NCBI RefSeq assembly: GCF_015223355.1
Contig: NZ_JADFFK010000003.1
Span: forward strand, 1 to 64,000
Direction of reading: 5' to 3'
DNA length: 64,000 bases
Source of the DNA: Salipiger mangrovisoli
GTDB taxonomy: Bacteria > Pseudomonadota > Alphaproteobacteria > Rhodobacterales > Rhodobacteraceae
The position numbers were made by a program, and so were the translations under genes. The notes below the pieces were generated by a model. That model made no database searches. It worked only from the letters and a program-made list of their open reading frames with translations, and was not told the DNA's origin. Positions 52,566 to 60,743 of the stretch are shown here, piece by piece (within the stretch, counting starts at the first letter, position 1; every line of letters starts with the position of its first letter).

Positions 52566-52591
52566 ATTGATACACCATTGATCTACATCAA
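52566..52591. promoter_or_regulatory. Candidate GntR/UTRA operator
   Basis: TTGAT-CTAC-ATCAA at 52578-52591 is a perfect dyad, and ATTGAT occurs twice with an 11-bp period (52566-52571, 52577-52582). The AT-rich cluster lies in the divergent region, 38 to 75 bp from the two start codons. This suits repression of both directions. Confidence 0.45.
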
Positions 52592-52640
52592 AGACGCGGG
52601 TAGTGAAAGAGGAAGTTCGGAGGTTTTCAGGGAGGAAAAC

Positions 52641-53795
52641 ATGACGGTCGTACCCGTTACATCCGCCGATCTCGACGCGGTCGAGGTGGCCTGGTTCTCG
52701 GCGCTCTGCTCGGATGACTACCAGTTCCTCGGCGTGCCCGACGGCGACCTGCGCTCGTCGTGGGACCATTGCTCGGAGATCGTGAAGACCGCCGAGGCGC
52801 AGGGCTTCGGCAACATCCTGTGCCCCTCGTCCTACCAGGTCGGGCAGGACACGCTGAGCTTCGTGGCGGGCTGCGCGCCGATCACCAACGCCATCAACCT
52901 GCTGGCAGCCGTGCGCTGCGGCGAGATGCAGCCGATCATGCTGGCGCGCACCATCGCGACGCTCGATCACATGCTGCAGGGGCGTCTGACCGTGAACATC
53001 ATCTCGTCCGACTTCCCCGGCGAGAAAGCCGAGAGCCAGTTCCGCTACCAGCGCTCGCGCGAGGTGGTCGAGATCCTCAAGCAGGCGTGGAACCGCGACG
53101 AGATCAACTACGAGGGCGAGGTCTACAACTTCACCGGCCTCACCACCGATCCCGCCAGGCCCTACCAGCAGGGCGGGCCGATGCTGTATTTCGGCGGCTA
53201 CTCGCCCGATGCGCTCGACCTCTGCGGCCAGCATTGCGACGTCTACCTGATGTGGCCGGAGAAGACCGAGGACATCGCCGGGCGGATGCAGGCGGCCAAT
53301 GCTGCCGCCGAGAAATACGGGCGCACGCTCGACTACGGCTTCCGCAGCCACGTGATCGTGCGGGACACCGAGGCCGAGGCCAAGGAGTATGCCCGCTACA
53401 TCGCCAGCAAGCTCGACGACGAGCTGGGTCAGGCGATCCGCGAACGGGCGCTTGACGCAGGCAGCCTCGGCGTCAGCCACCAGGCGCGCAACCGCGAGCT
53501 GGCCGATCTCGAGGGCTATATCGAGCCCAACCTCTGGACCGGCATCGGCCGGGCGCGCTCGGGCTGCGGTGCGGCCATCGTCGGCTCGACCGACCAGGTC
53601 CTGAGCAAGCTCGAGGAGTTGCAGAAGATGGGCATCCGCGCCTTTGTCCTGTCGGGCTACCCGCACATCGAAGAAGCCGAACACTTTGGCGCGCGCGTGC
53701 TGCCGCAGCTGAAGACCTGCCAGCTCAACCAGGCGTGGGGCCGCGTTCCGCAAAGCCTTCCGAAGACGCCGCTCGGCGCAGGAGACCGCCGCTGA
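52641..53795 (+). CDS. Luciferase-like FMN-dependent monooxygenase (SsuD-like)
   Basis: 384 residues, TIM-barrel luciferase family. V-A-G-C-A-P-I-T-N, ARTIATLDHMLQGRLTVNII and R-Y-Q-R-S-R-E-V-V-E-I-L-K-Q-A-W match the alkanesulfonate/nitrilotriacetate monooxygenase branch, which uses reduced FMN supplied by a separate reductase. ATG 52641 follows GGGAGG. The stop overlaps the next ATG (TGATG). The flavin reductase two genes on is its likely partner. A sulfonate substrate is plausible but not shown. Confidence 0.92.
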   Translation: MTVVPVTSADLDAVEVAWFSALCSDDYQFLGVPDGDLRSSWDHCSEIVKTAEAQGFGNILCPSSYQVGQDTLSFVAGCAPITNAINLLAAVRCGEMQPIMLARTIATLDHMLQGRLTVNIISSDFPGEKAESQFRYQRSREVVEILKQAWNRDEINYEGEVYNFTGLTTDPARPYQQGGPMLYFGGYSPDALDLCGQHCDVYLMWPEKTEDIAGRMQAANAAAEKYGRTLDYGFRSHVIVRDTEAEAKEYARYIASKLDDELGQAIRERALDAGSLGVSHQARNRELADLEGYIEPNLWTGIGRARSGCGAAIVGSTDQVLSKLEELQKMGIRAFVLSGYPHIEEAEHFGARVLPQLKTCQLNQAWGRVPQSLPKTPLGAGDRR

Positions 53796-54709
53796 TGGAT
53801 ACCGCAAGCATTTTTACCCAAGACCGCGTGACCATGGCCGAGGGGCTCAGCTTCTCGCGGCTGGTCTACGGCATGTGGCGGATCGGCGATGACGCCGACA
53901 CGTCGGCGGGCCATGTGCGCGCCAAGATCGATGCCTGTCTCGCGCAGGGGATCACGACGCTCGATCAGGCCGACATCTATGGCGATTACACCGCCGAGGC
54001 AGTGCTGGGGCAGGCGTTCAAGGCCGACCCGTCCCTGCGCCAAAAGGTGGAAGTGGTCACCAAGTGCGACATCGTCGCGCCCTGCGGCAAGTATTCCGAC
54101 GTGGCCTGCAAGCACTACGACACCTCGAAGGCCCACATCGAGGCGTCGGTGGAGAACTCGCTGCGCGATCTCGGCACCGATTACATCGACCTGCTGCTGA
54201 TCCACCGCCCCGATCCGCTGATGGACCACGAGGAGACCGGCGCGGCGCTCGACGGGCTGGTCAAGGCGGGCAAGATCCGCGCCGCCGGCGTGTCCAACTT
54301 CCGGCCTTGGGATGTCGAGCTCTTGCAGAGCGCGATGGAGACGAAGCTCGCGACCAACCAGATCGAGATTTCGCTGGCCCGCACCGAGCCCTTCACCGAT
54401 GGCGATCTGGCCTTCCACCAGCGCCGCAAGGACCCGGTGATGGCCTGGTCGCCGCTCGGCGGCGGCAGCCTGATGACCGGAGAGAGCGAACTGACCCGCC
54501 GCATGGATGCGCTGGCCAGCGAATTCGGCGTCGACCGCGCCGCCATTGCCGTGGCCTTCCTGCTGCGCCACCCGGCGACCATCCTTCCGGTGCTGGGCAC
54601 CAACTCTCTGGAGCGGATCGCGAAAATTTCCGACGCCCGCAAGGTCGCACTGAGCCGGGTGCAGTGGTTCCAGCTCTACGAAGCGGCACTCGGCCGCGAG
54701 GTGGCCTGA
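53795..54709 (+). CDS. Aldo/keto reductase
   Basis: 304 residues, YdhF-like AKR branch. Asp/Tyr catalytic residues in DQADIYGDYTAEA, Lys in VVTKCDI, His in LLIHRPDP and the AAGVSNF strand are present. ATG 53795 overlaps the preceding stop by one base, and its own stop overlaps the flavin reductase start (TGATG). It may reduce the aldehyde released by the monooxygenase. Confidence 0.9.
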   Translation: MDTASIFTQDRVTMAEGLSFSRLVYGMWRIGDDADTSAGHVRAKIDACLAQGITTLDQADIYGDYTAEAVLGQAFKADPSLRQKVEVVTKCDIVAPCGKYSDVACKHYDTSKAHIEASVENSLRDLGTDYIDLLLIHRPDPLMDHEETGAALDGLVKAGKIRAAGVSNFRPWDVELLQSAMETKLATNQIEISLARTEPFTDGDLAFHQRRKDPVMAWSPLGGGSLMTGESELTRRMDALASEFGVDRAAIAVAFLLRHPATILPVLGTNSLERIAKISDARKVALSRVQWFQLYEAALGREVA

Positions 54710-55224
54710 TGCAGATGGCGCAGCCCCGGAGTTTCCAGAGCTTCGTGCCGGACACGGCCAACGGACGGGCGCTGCGCGATGCCTTCGGGCTCTTCGCCAC
54801 GGGAGTGACCATCGTCACCGCCTGCGGCCCCGAGGGTTGCGCAGCGATCACCGCCAACAGCTTTTCGTCGGTGTCGATGGACCCGCCTCTGGTGCTCTGG
54901 TCGCCGGCGCGCAGCTCGAGCCGCTTCGCGCTGTTCGCCGGGGCCGAGCACTACGCGATCCACGTGCTCGCGGCGGACCAGCAGGAGCTGGCGTGGACGG
55001 TGGCGAAGAACGGCGCGGCGCTTCTCGGCTCGGCGCTCGAGCAGAATGCCGAGGGCGTGCCGGTGCTCGAGCGCTGCCTCGCCCGCTTCGACTGCCGCCG
55101 CCACGCGGTGCACGAGGCGGGGGATCACGCCATCGTCGTCGGCGAGGTCTTGCGCGCCACCATGCAACAGGGCGATCCGCTGGCCTTCTTTGGCGGGCGG
55201 GTCGCAAGGGTCGAGATCAACTGA
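54709..55224 (+). CDS. NAD(P)H:flavin reductase (HpaC-like)
   Basis: 171 residues. The DAFGLFATGVTIVTA start, N-S-F-S-S-V-S-M-D-P-P-L-V motif and the split-barrel length are typical of FMN/FAD reductases that supply reduced flavin to a two-component monooxygenase. ATG 54709 is coupled to the aldo/keto reductase gene; the operon order makes the luciferase-like enzyme its partner. Confidence 0.93.
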   Translation: MQMAQPRSFQSFVPDTANGRALRDAFGLFATGVTIVTACGPEGCAAITANSFSSVSMDPPLVLWSPARSSSRFALFAGAEHYAIHVLAADQQELAWTVAKNGAALLGSALEQNAEGVPVLERCLARFDCRRHAVHEAGDHAIVVGEVLRATMQQGDPLAFFGGRVARVEIN

Positions 55225-55277
55225 CGGCGCGCCGCGGCCTTGGAGGAGGACGCGGCTTTGCGCGACGGGAGGAGAAC

Positions 55278-55865
55278 ATGGTGCTACTCGACGGGCTGAT
55301 CCGGCCGCTGTCTTGGGTGAACGACGTGCTGCTGAAGATCGGCCGCGGCATCGGCGTGCTGGCGATCGCGGTGATGGTGGCGGTGACCCTTGTGCAGGTG
55401 TTCTGCCGCTACGTGCTGGGCAATGCGCTGCCCTGGCCGGACGAGGCGGCGCGCTTCTGCATGCTGTGGATGGCAGGGCTGATGGCGCCGACGGCCTTTC
55501 GCCGCGGCGGCTTCGTCGCCATCGACATCCTGCCCTCGATGCTGCCGCGCCGTCCGGCCAGCCTTTTGAACCTCGTGTTGCTGGTGATCAGCCTGATGGT
55601 TCTGGTGGTCGCGCTGCAGATCGGCTGGAAAGAGGTCACCGGGCTTGGCGGGCGCTTCGCCTCGGCTTCGCTCTACGTGCCAATGGCGCTGGATTTCAGT
55701 GAATGGCACCGGGTGCCGCGCAGCTGGATGATGGCCTCGCTGCTGGTCGGCATGGGGCTGCTGGTGCTGGTCAATATCGAGCTCATCCTGCGCAATCTCG
55801 CCGAGCTCTGCTCGGGCCGGGCGCTGGATCTAGTCCCGCAGGGCAAGGCGCAGGGAGCCGAATGA
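55278..55865 (+). CDS. TRAP transporter small permease (DctQ), second set
   Basis: 195 residues with four helices (IGVLAIAVMVAVTLVQVF, LLNLVLLVISLMVLVVAL). F-C-R-Y-V-L-G-N-A-L-P-W-P-D-E-A-A-R is the DctQ signature. ATG 55278 follows GGGAGGA. One base separates it from the DctM gene. Confidence 0.9.
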   Translation: MVLLDGLIRPLSWVNDVLLKIGRGIGVLAIAVMVAVTLVQVFCRYVLGNALPWPDEAARFCMLWMAGLMAPTAFRRGGFVAIDILPSMLPRRPASLLNLVLLVISLMVLVVALQIGWKEVTGLGGRFASASLYVPMALDFSEWHRVPRSWMMASLLVGMGLLVLVNIELILRNLAELCSGRALDLVPQGKAQGAE

Positions 55866-55866
55866 C

Positions 55867-57156
55867 ATGCTGATCTGGTTCCTTCCGCTCTTCCTTGTCT
55901 TCCTGCTGATCGGCCTGCCGGTGGTCTTCGGCCTCTTGGCGGCGCCGGGTATCCTTCTGTTCCTGAACGGGCAGGAGCGTGACATCACGTTGCTCTACCG
56001 CAACCTCTACAACGGCATGGACAGCTTCCCGCTGATGGCGATCCCCTTCTTCATGCTGGCGGGCGAGATCATGAACCGCGGCGGGATCACCCATCGCCTC
56101 GTCGAGTTCAGCCAGGCCTTCATGGGGCACCTGCGCGGCGGGCTGGCACATGTGAACGTGCTGTCTTCCATGCTGTTCGCCGGGCTCTCGGGCTCGGCGG
56201 TGGCCGACACTTCGGCGCTCGGCTCGATGCTGATCCCGGCGATGGAGAAGCAGGGCTACACCCGCCGTTTCGCCGCCGCGATCACTGCGGCGAGCTCGGT
56301 GATCGGGCCGATCATCCCGCCCTCGGGGATCATGATCATCTACGCCTACGTCATGGGCGAGAGCGTCGCGGCGCTGTTCCTTGCGGGGCTGGTGCCGGGG
56401 GTCCTCGTCGGCGTCGGGCTGATGCTGCTGATCAAGGTCATGGCCAACCGCTACGACTTCCCCGTCGCCTCGCGCCGGTACAGCTGGGGCGAGCGCGGGC
56501 AGGCGAGCCTCAAGGCCTTCTTCCCGCTGCTGACGCCGGTGATCATCCTCGGCGGCATCCTCGCAGGGGTCTTCACCCCGACCGAGGCAGCGGCGGTGGC
56601 AGTGTTCTACGCGCTCTTCATAAGCCTCTTCGTGCTGAAGACCCTGCGCTTCGCCGAGTTGCCCGACGTCCTGGGCCGCGCCGGGCTGACCTCGGCGGTG
56701 GTGCTGCTGCTGGTGGGCGCGGCCATGTCGTTCAAGACGGTGGTGTCGCTCTCGCACGCGCCGCAGCAGATGGCCGACTTCATCCTGTCGCTGACCGAGA
56801 ACCCGCTGCTGCTGCTGTTCCTGATCAACCTGCTGCTCTTCGCGGTCGGCATGTTCCTCGACGCCGGCCCGGCGATCATCATCCTCGGACCGATCCTCGG
56901 CCCGGTGTTCACCGGCATGGGCGTCGATTCAGTGCATTTCGCCATCATCATGTGCGTGAACCTGACTGTCGGGCTGGCGACGCCGCCGATGGGGCTGGTG
57001 CTCTTCGTCGCCTCGGCGGTCTCGGGCGAGCGGGTGACGACGATTTCCAGGGCCATCGTGCCATTCCTCGCGGTCGAGATCGTGGTGATCTTCCTGATCA
57101 CCTATTTCCCCGCGATTTCCATGACGATCCCGCGACTGACCGGGTTCGCGAACTAA
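55867..57156 (+). CDS. TRAP transporter large permease (DctM), second set
   Basis: 429 residues, about twelve helices. FPLMAIPFFMLAGEIMNRGG, the L-F-A-G-L-S-G-S-A-V-A-D-T-S-A block and M-C-V-N-L-T-V-G-L-A-T-P-P-M-G-L-V-L-F are clear family markers. It couples substrate import to an ion gradient. It starts one base after DctQ and is followed at 29 bp by DctP. Confidence 0.94.
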   Translation: MLIWFLPLFLVFLLIGLPVVFGLLAAPGILLFLNGQERDITLLYRNLYNGMDSFPLMAIPFFMLAGEIMNRGGITHRLVEFSQAFMGHLRGGLAHVNVLSSMLFAGLSGSAVADTSALGSMLIPAMEKQGYTRRFAAAITAASSVIGPIIPPSGIMIIYAYVMGESVAALFLAGLVPGVLVGVGLMLLIKVMANRYDFPVASRRYSWGERGQASLKAFFPLLTPVIILGGILAGVFTPTEAAAVAVFYALFISLFVLKTLRFAELPDVLGRAGLTSAVVLLLVGAAMSFKTVVSLSHAPQQMADFILSLTENPLLLLFLINLLLFAVGMFLDAGPAIIILGPILGPVFTGMGVDSVHFAIIMCVNLTVGLATPPMGLVLFVASAVSGERVTTISRAIVPFLAVEIVVIFLITYFPAISMTIPRLTGFAN

Positions 57157-57185
57157 GAAAATCCAGAGCTATCAGGGAGGATATC

Positions 57186-58244
57186 ATGCTCAGGAAGACC
57201 CTTACGCTGGCGGCATCGCTGGCCCTCACGACGGCCCTCGCCATCCCGGCGATGGCGCAGGACTACACCATCCGCGCGGTCGCCAACTCGAACGAGAACG
57301 ACGAGGATTACGACGGGCTCGAGGTCTTCAAGTCCTATGTAGAGAGCGCTTCGAACGGCGCGATCGCGGTCGAGATCTACATGGGCACGCAGCTCTGCTC
57401 GAACGGGGCCGAGTGCCTGCAGGGCGTGGCCGACGGCTCGATCGACGTCTACATCTCGACCTCGGGCGGCGCGGCGGGGCTGTTCCCCTACGTTCAGGTG
57501 CTGGACCTGCCGTACCTGATGCAGGATGACCGGGTGGCCGAGAAGGTGCTCTCGGGCGACTTCACCCGCACCATGCGGTCGATGGCGCTGGAAGATTCCG
57601 GCGGCATGATCCGCCTGATGACCATCGGCAACACCGGCGGCTGGCGCAACTTCGCCAACACCAAGCAGCGAGTGCAGACGCCCGGGGACCTCAAGGGCAT
57701 GAAGATCCGCACGGTGGTTGCCGACCTGCCGCAGGAACTGGTGCGCGCGCTGGATGCCGCGCCGACGCCGATCCCGTGGCCCGAGCTTTTCACCTCGCTG
57801 CAGACCGGCGTGGTCGAGGGCACCAAGAACGGCATCACCGACATCATGTCGATGAAGTTCCCCGAGGCCGGACTGAAATACGTCACGCTCGACGGCCACG
57901 CCTACATGGGCGCGCTGTGGTGGATGTCGAACGAGAAGTTCCTGGCGATGCCCGAGGACATGCGCCGGGTGGTGGTCGATGGCTTCTACCAGTTGCAGCA
58001 GGCGACCTTCGCCTCGCCCAAGCGCAAGTCGATCCCGGCCTACAAGGAATTCACCGAGGCGGGCGGCGATCTCTACGTGCCCTCGCCCGAGGAGAAGCAG
58101 GCCTTTGCCGAGGCGGCACAGCCTGTCTACGAGTGGTTCACCGCCAATGTCGAAGGCGGGCAAGAGGTCTTCGACGCCATGCAGGCGGCGGTGCAAACCG
58201 CGACCGAGGAACTGGACGCCGAGCGCGCGAGCGACATCGAGTAA
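57186..58244 (+). CDS. TRAP transporter substrate-binding protein (DctP), second set
   Basis: 352 residues with a Sec signal (TLAASLALTTALAIPAMA). Residues such as Arg in G-M-K-I-R-T-V-V and the V-V-E-G-T-K-N-G-I block fit DctP; two Cys in L-C-S-N-G-A-E-C could form a periplasmic disulfide. It probably binds the compound cleaved by the operon's monooxygenase. A strong hairpin follows, so it ends the operon. Confidence 0.93.
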   Translation: MLRKTLTLAASLALTTALAIPAMAQDYTIRAVANSNENDEDYDGLEVFKSYVESASNGAIAVEIYMGTQLCSNGAECLQGVADGSIDVYISTSGGAAGLFPYVQVLDLPYLMQDDRVAEKVLSGDFTRTMRSMALEDSGGMIRLMTIGNTGGWRNFANTKQRVQTPGDLKGMKIRTVVADLPQELVRALDAAPTPIPWPELFTSLQTGVVEGTKNGITDIMSMKFPEAGLKYVTLDGHAYMGALWWMSNEKFLAMPEDMRRVVVDGFYQLQQATFASPKRKSIPAYKEFTEAGGDLYVPSPEEKQAFAEAAQPVYEWFTANVEGGQEVFDAMQAAVQTATEELDAERASDIE

Positions 58245-58257
58245 CAGCAGGCAAAGA

Positions 58258-58285
58258 CAGGCACGCCCCAAGCCGGGCGTGCCTG
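58258..58285 (+). terminator. 11-bp hairpin ending the monooxygenase-TRAP operon
   Basis: CAGGCACGCCC and its exact reverse complement flank a 6-base loop, 13 bp after the DctP stop. There is no T-run, but the stem is long and GC-rich and lies before the next gene's leader. Confidence 0.6.
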
Positions 58286-58370
58286 ATCCGGCGCGGCTCC
58301 GCCTGGGACGCGCAGGACGGAAGCACAGGACGACCGCAGGGGCGGCACGGCCCCGCATCGAGGACAGGAC

Positions 58371-59396
58371 ATGAGCGCACACACCGCCACTCTTACCGAT
58401 CCCCGCCGGCTTCTCGCCCGCGCGAAGGTCCTCGCCCCCGGCACGGCGCTGGCGATCGTGCTCGCGATGGCGGCGCAGTTCCTGTCGAACCATTACGGCG
58501 CGCCGGTCATGCTGATGGCGATCCTGCTCGGCATCCCGTTCCATTTCCTGTCGGAGCACGAAAATACCGGCCCCGGCATCACCTTCGCCGCCAAGGGGCT
58601 GCTGCGCATCGGCGTGGCGCTGCTTGGGCTGCGCGTCTCGCTCGACATGGTGCGGCAAATCGGCTGGGGCTTCGTGTTGATCATCGGACTCTGCGTGGCG
58701 GTGACCATCCTTGGTTCGATCCTGCTGGCGCGGGTCGTCGGCAAGGACCGCGCTTTCGGCTTCCTGACCGGCGGCTCGGTGGCGATCTGCGGGGCCTCGG
58801 CGGCGATGGCGATCTCGTCGATCCTGCCGCAGCGCGAGACCGCAGAGCGGGACCTGTCGTTCACGGTGATCTCGGTCACCGCCTTCTCGACGGTGGCGAT
58901 GATCGTCTACCCCATCCTCGCCCAGTCGCTCGGGCTCGACCAACATCTGACGGGTCTTTTCCTTGGCGGCACGATCCACGACGTGGCGCAGGTTGTGGGC
59001 GCGGGCTATTCGGTCTCGGACGAGACCGGCGACATTGCCACGGTGGTCAAGCTGATCCGGGTGACCATGCTGGCCCCGGTTGTGCTGATCGGAGCGCTGG
59101 CCATGCGCCGCCATGCCCCCGCCGCCGAAGCGCGACCGCCGTTGCTGCCGGGCTTCGTCGCGGCCTTCCTGCTGCTGGCGGCGCTGAATTCCTTCCACCT
59201 GGTGCCGGAGGCGGTGATCGAGCCCGCCTCGGCCCTGTCGCGCGCGCTTTTGGTCACCGCGGTGGCCGCGGTGGGCATGAAGACCTCGCTCGCCAAGCTC
59301 GCCGACGTGGGCGGCACGGCCATCGCAATGCTGGCGGTGCAGACCGCCGTGCTTGCGGCGCTGGTGCTGATCCCGCTGATGCTGGGGCTGGTCTGA
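58371..59396 (+). CDS. YeiH/UPF0324-family membrane protein, putative sulfate or sulfite exporter
   Basis: 341 residues with about ten helices. PGTALAIVLAMAAQFLS, G-L-L-R-I-G-V-A-L-L-G-L-R, T-G-G-S-V-A-I-C-G-A-S-A-A-M-A and G-G-T-I-H-D-V-A-Q-V-V-G-A-G-Y match the family, which is annotated as sulfate exporters and often accompanies sulfonate pathways. Here it lies between a TRAP-monooxygenase operon and a second monooxygenase, which is why desulfonation is suspected. Confidence 0.88.
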   Translation: MSAHTATLTDPRRLLARAKVLAPGTALAIVLAMAAQFLSNHYGAPVMLMAILLGIPFHFLSEHENTGPGITFAAKGLLRIGVALLGLRVSLDMVRQIGWGFVLIIGLCVAVTILGSILLARVVGKDRAFGFLTGGSVAICGASAAMAISSILPQRETAERDLSFTVISVTAFSTVAMIVYPILAQSLGLDQHLTGLFLGGTIHDVAQVVGAGYSVSDETGDIATVVKLIRVTMLAPVVLIGALAMRRHAPAAEARPPLLPGFVAAFLLLAALNSFHLVPEAVIEPASALSRALLVTAVAAVGMKTSLAKLADVGGTAIAMLAVQTAVLAALVLIPLMLGLV

Positions 59397-59586
59397 GCAG
59401 CAACCCGGCTTTCGGGTCGCGCGAAGCGCGGAAGCCGCCGCCCGGATGCGCCGCGAGCGCACAGGTCCTGCGCTTGGGCAAACAGCGCGCACGGTTGCGG
59501 GAGGGGGCGCACAATGACTAGCTATGCACCAAACGGGACCGGCAGCCGGGTGTTTCCCCTGCCGCAACAGCCCGAGGAGTATCGCT

Positions 59587-60606
59587 ATGAAAAAAATCGG
59601 CTTCCTGTCCTTCGGACATTGGTCACCGCAGCGCGGCTCGGCCACGCGCACCGCTTCCGATGCCCTGCTTCAGGCCATCGACCTTTCCGTTGCCGCCGAG
59701 GAACTGGGGCTCGACGGGGCCTATTTCCGCGTGCACCATTTCGCACGCCAGCACGCCAGCCCCTTCCCGCTGCTGGCCGCGGTGGGTGCCCGCACATCAA
59801 GGATCGAGATCGGCACGGGCGTCATCGACATGCGCTATGAGAACCCGCTTTACATGGCCGAGGATGCCGGGGCCGCCGACCTGATCAGCCGGGGCCGCCT
59901 GCAGCTGGGCATCAGCCGCGGCAGCCCCGAGCAGGTGATCGAGGGGTGGCGCTACTTCGGCTACGGTCCGGCCGAGGATGAAACCGACGCCGACATGGGA
60001 CGCCGCCACGCGCAGGTGTTCCTGCAGATGCTCGAGGGCCATGGCTTCGCCGAGCCGAACCCGCGCCCGATGTTCCCCAACCCGCCGGGCAAACTGCGGC
60101 TCGAGCCCCATTCCGAGGGGCTGAAGGACCGCATCTGGTGGGGTGCGGGCTCGAACAAGACCGCCGAATGGGCCGCCATGCTGGGCATGAACCTGCAAAG
60201 TTCGACGTTGAAGGACGACGAGACCGGCGAACCCTTCCACCTCCAGCAGGCGCAGCAGATCCGCGCCTACCGCGAGGCATGGAAGTCGGCGGGTCATTCG
60301 CGCAAGCCGCGCGTTTCGGTGAGCCGCTCGATCTTTGCCATCACCAGCGACGAGGACCGGATGTATTTCGGCCGCGGCGGCAAGGAGCAGGATTCGGTGG
60401 GCTTCATCGAACAGCAGCGCTCGATCTTCGGCCGCTCCTACGCCGACGAGCCGGACAAGCTGATCGAGCAGCTGAAGGGCGACGAGGGCATCAGAGAGGC
60501 GGACACGCTGCTGCTGACCATCCCCAACTCGCTGGGCGTCGATTACAATACCCATGTGATCGAGAATATCCTGACCCACGTGGCCCCGGCCCTCGGTTGG
60601 CGCTGA
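59587..60606 (+). CDS. Luciferase-like FMN-dependent monooxygenase, second copy
   Basis: 339 residues. The start KKIGFLSFGHWSPQRGSATR, V-H-H-F-A-R-Q-H-A-S-P-F-P-L-L-A-A-V-G-A-R-T and E-I-G-T-G-V-I-D-M-R-Y-E-N-P are typical of the bacterial luciferase superfamily. It differs in length and sequence from the enzyme at 52641, so it is not a recent duplicate. GAGGAG precedes ATG 59587. It probably uses the same flavin reductase. A GC hairpin follows. Confidence 0.92.
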   Translation: MKKIGFLSFGHWSPQRGSATRTASDALLQAIDLSVAAEELGLDGAYFRVHHFARQHASPFPLLAAVGARTSRIEIGTGVIDMRYENPLYMAEDAGAADLISRGRLQLGISRGSPEQVIEGWRYFGYGPAEDETDADMGRRHAQVFLQMLEGHGFAEPNPRPMFPNPPGKLRLEPHSEGLKDRIWWGAGSNKTAEWAAMLGMNLQSSTLKDDETGEPFHLQQAQQIRAYREAWKSAGHSRKPRVSVSRSIFAITSDEDRMYFGRGGKEQDSVGFIEQQRSIFGRSYADEPDKLIEQLKGDEGIREADTLLLTIPNSLGVDYNTHVIENILTHVAPALGWR

Positions 60607-60615
60607 ACACTCGAT

Positions 60616-60635
60616 GCCCGGCCGCAAGGCCGGGC
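60616..60635 (+). terminator. Hairpin after the second luciferase-like gene
   Basis: GCCCGGCC, tetraloop GCAA, GGCCGGGC: an 8-bp GC stem with a stable GNRA-type loop, ten bases past the stop. No T-run follows. Confidence 0.55.
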
Positions 60636-60650
60636 AGCGCGCGGCCCCGC

Positions 60651-60690
60651 GATGGTATAACGTCATGCAAACGTCATGCCGTGGTATCAT
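60651..60690 (+). promoter_or_regulatory. In-phase direct repeats upstream of ugpB
   Basis: AACGTCATGC occurs at 60659-60668 and 60670-60679, an 11-bp period that places both on one face of the helix. They are flanked by GGTAT copies at 60654 and 60683. The cluster lies 65-95 bp before the ugpB start. It may be an activator or repressor site. Confidence 0.45.
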
Positions 60691-60743
60691 AGCCGTCACA
60701 GATCGCGCTTACCCCGTCGCCGAACAAGAACGGGGGACACCAC

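Noticed and set aside
57153-59651. Open frame of more than 800 codons on the minus strand
   Set aside because: It runs antisense to the DctP and YeiH genes, is rich in Arg, His, Gln and Asp as expected from GC-rich complement, has no family motif, and the plus-strand genes are clear.
52641-60606. Recent duplication of the two luciferase-like genes
   Set aside because: The proteins differ in length and in most sequence blocks, so they are only distant members of one superfamily.
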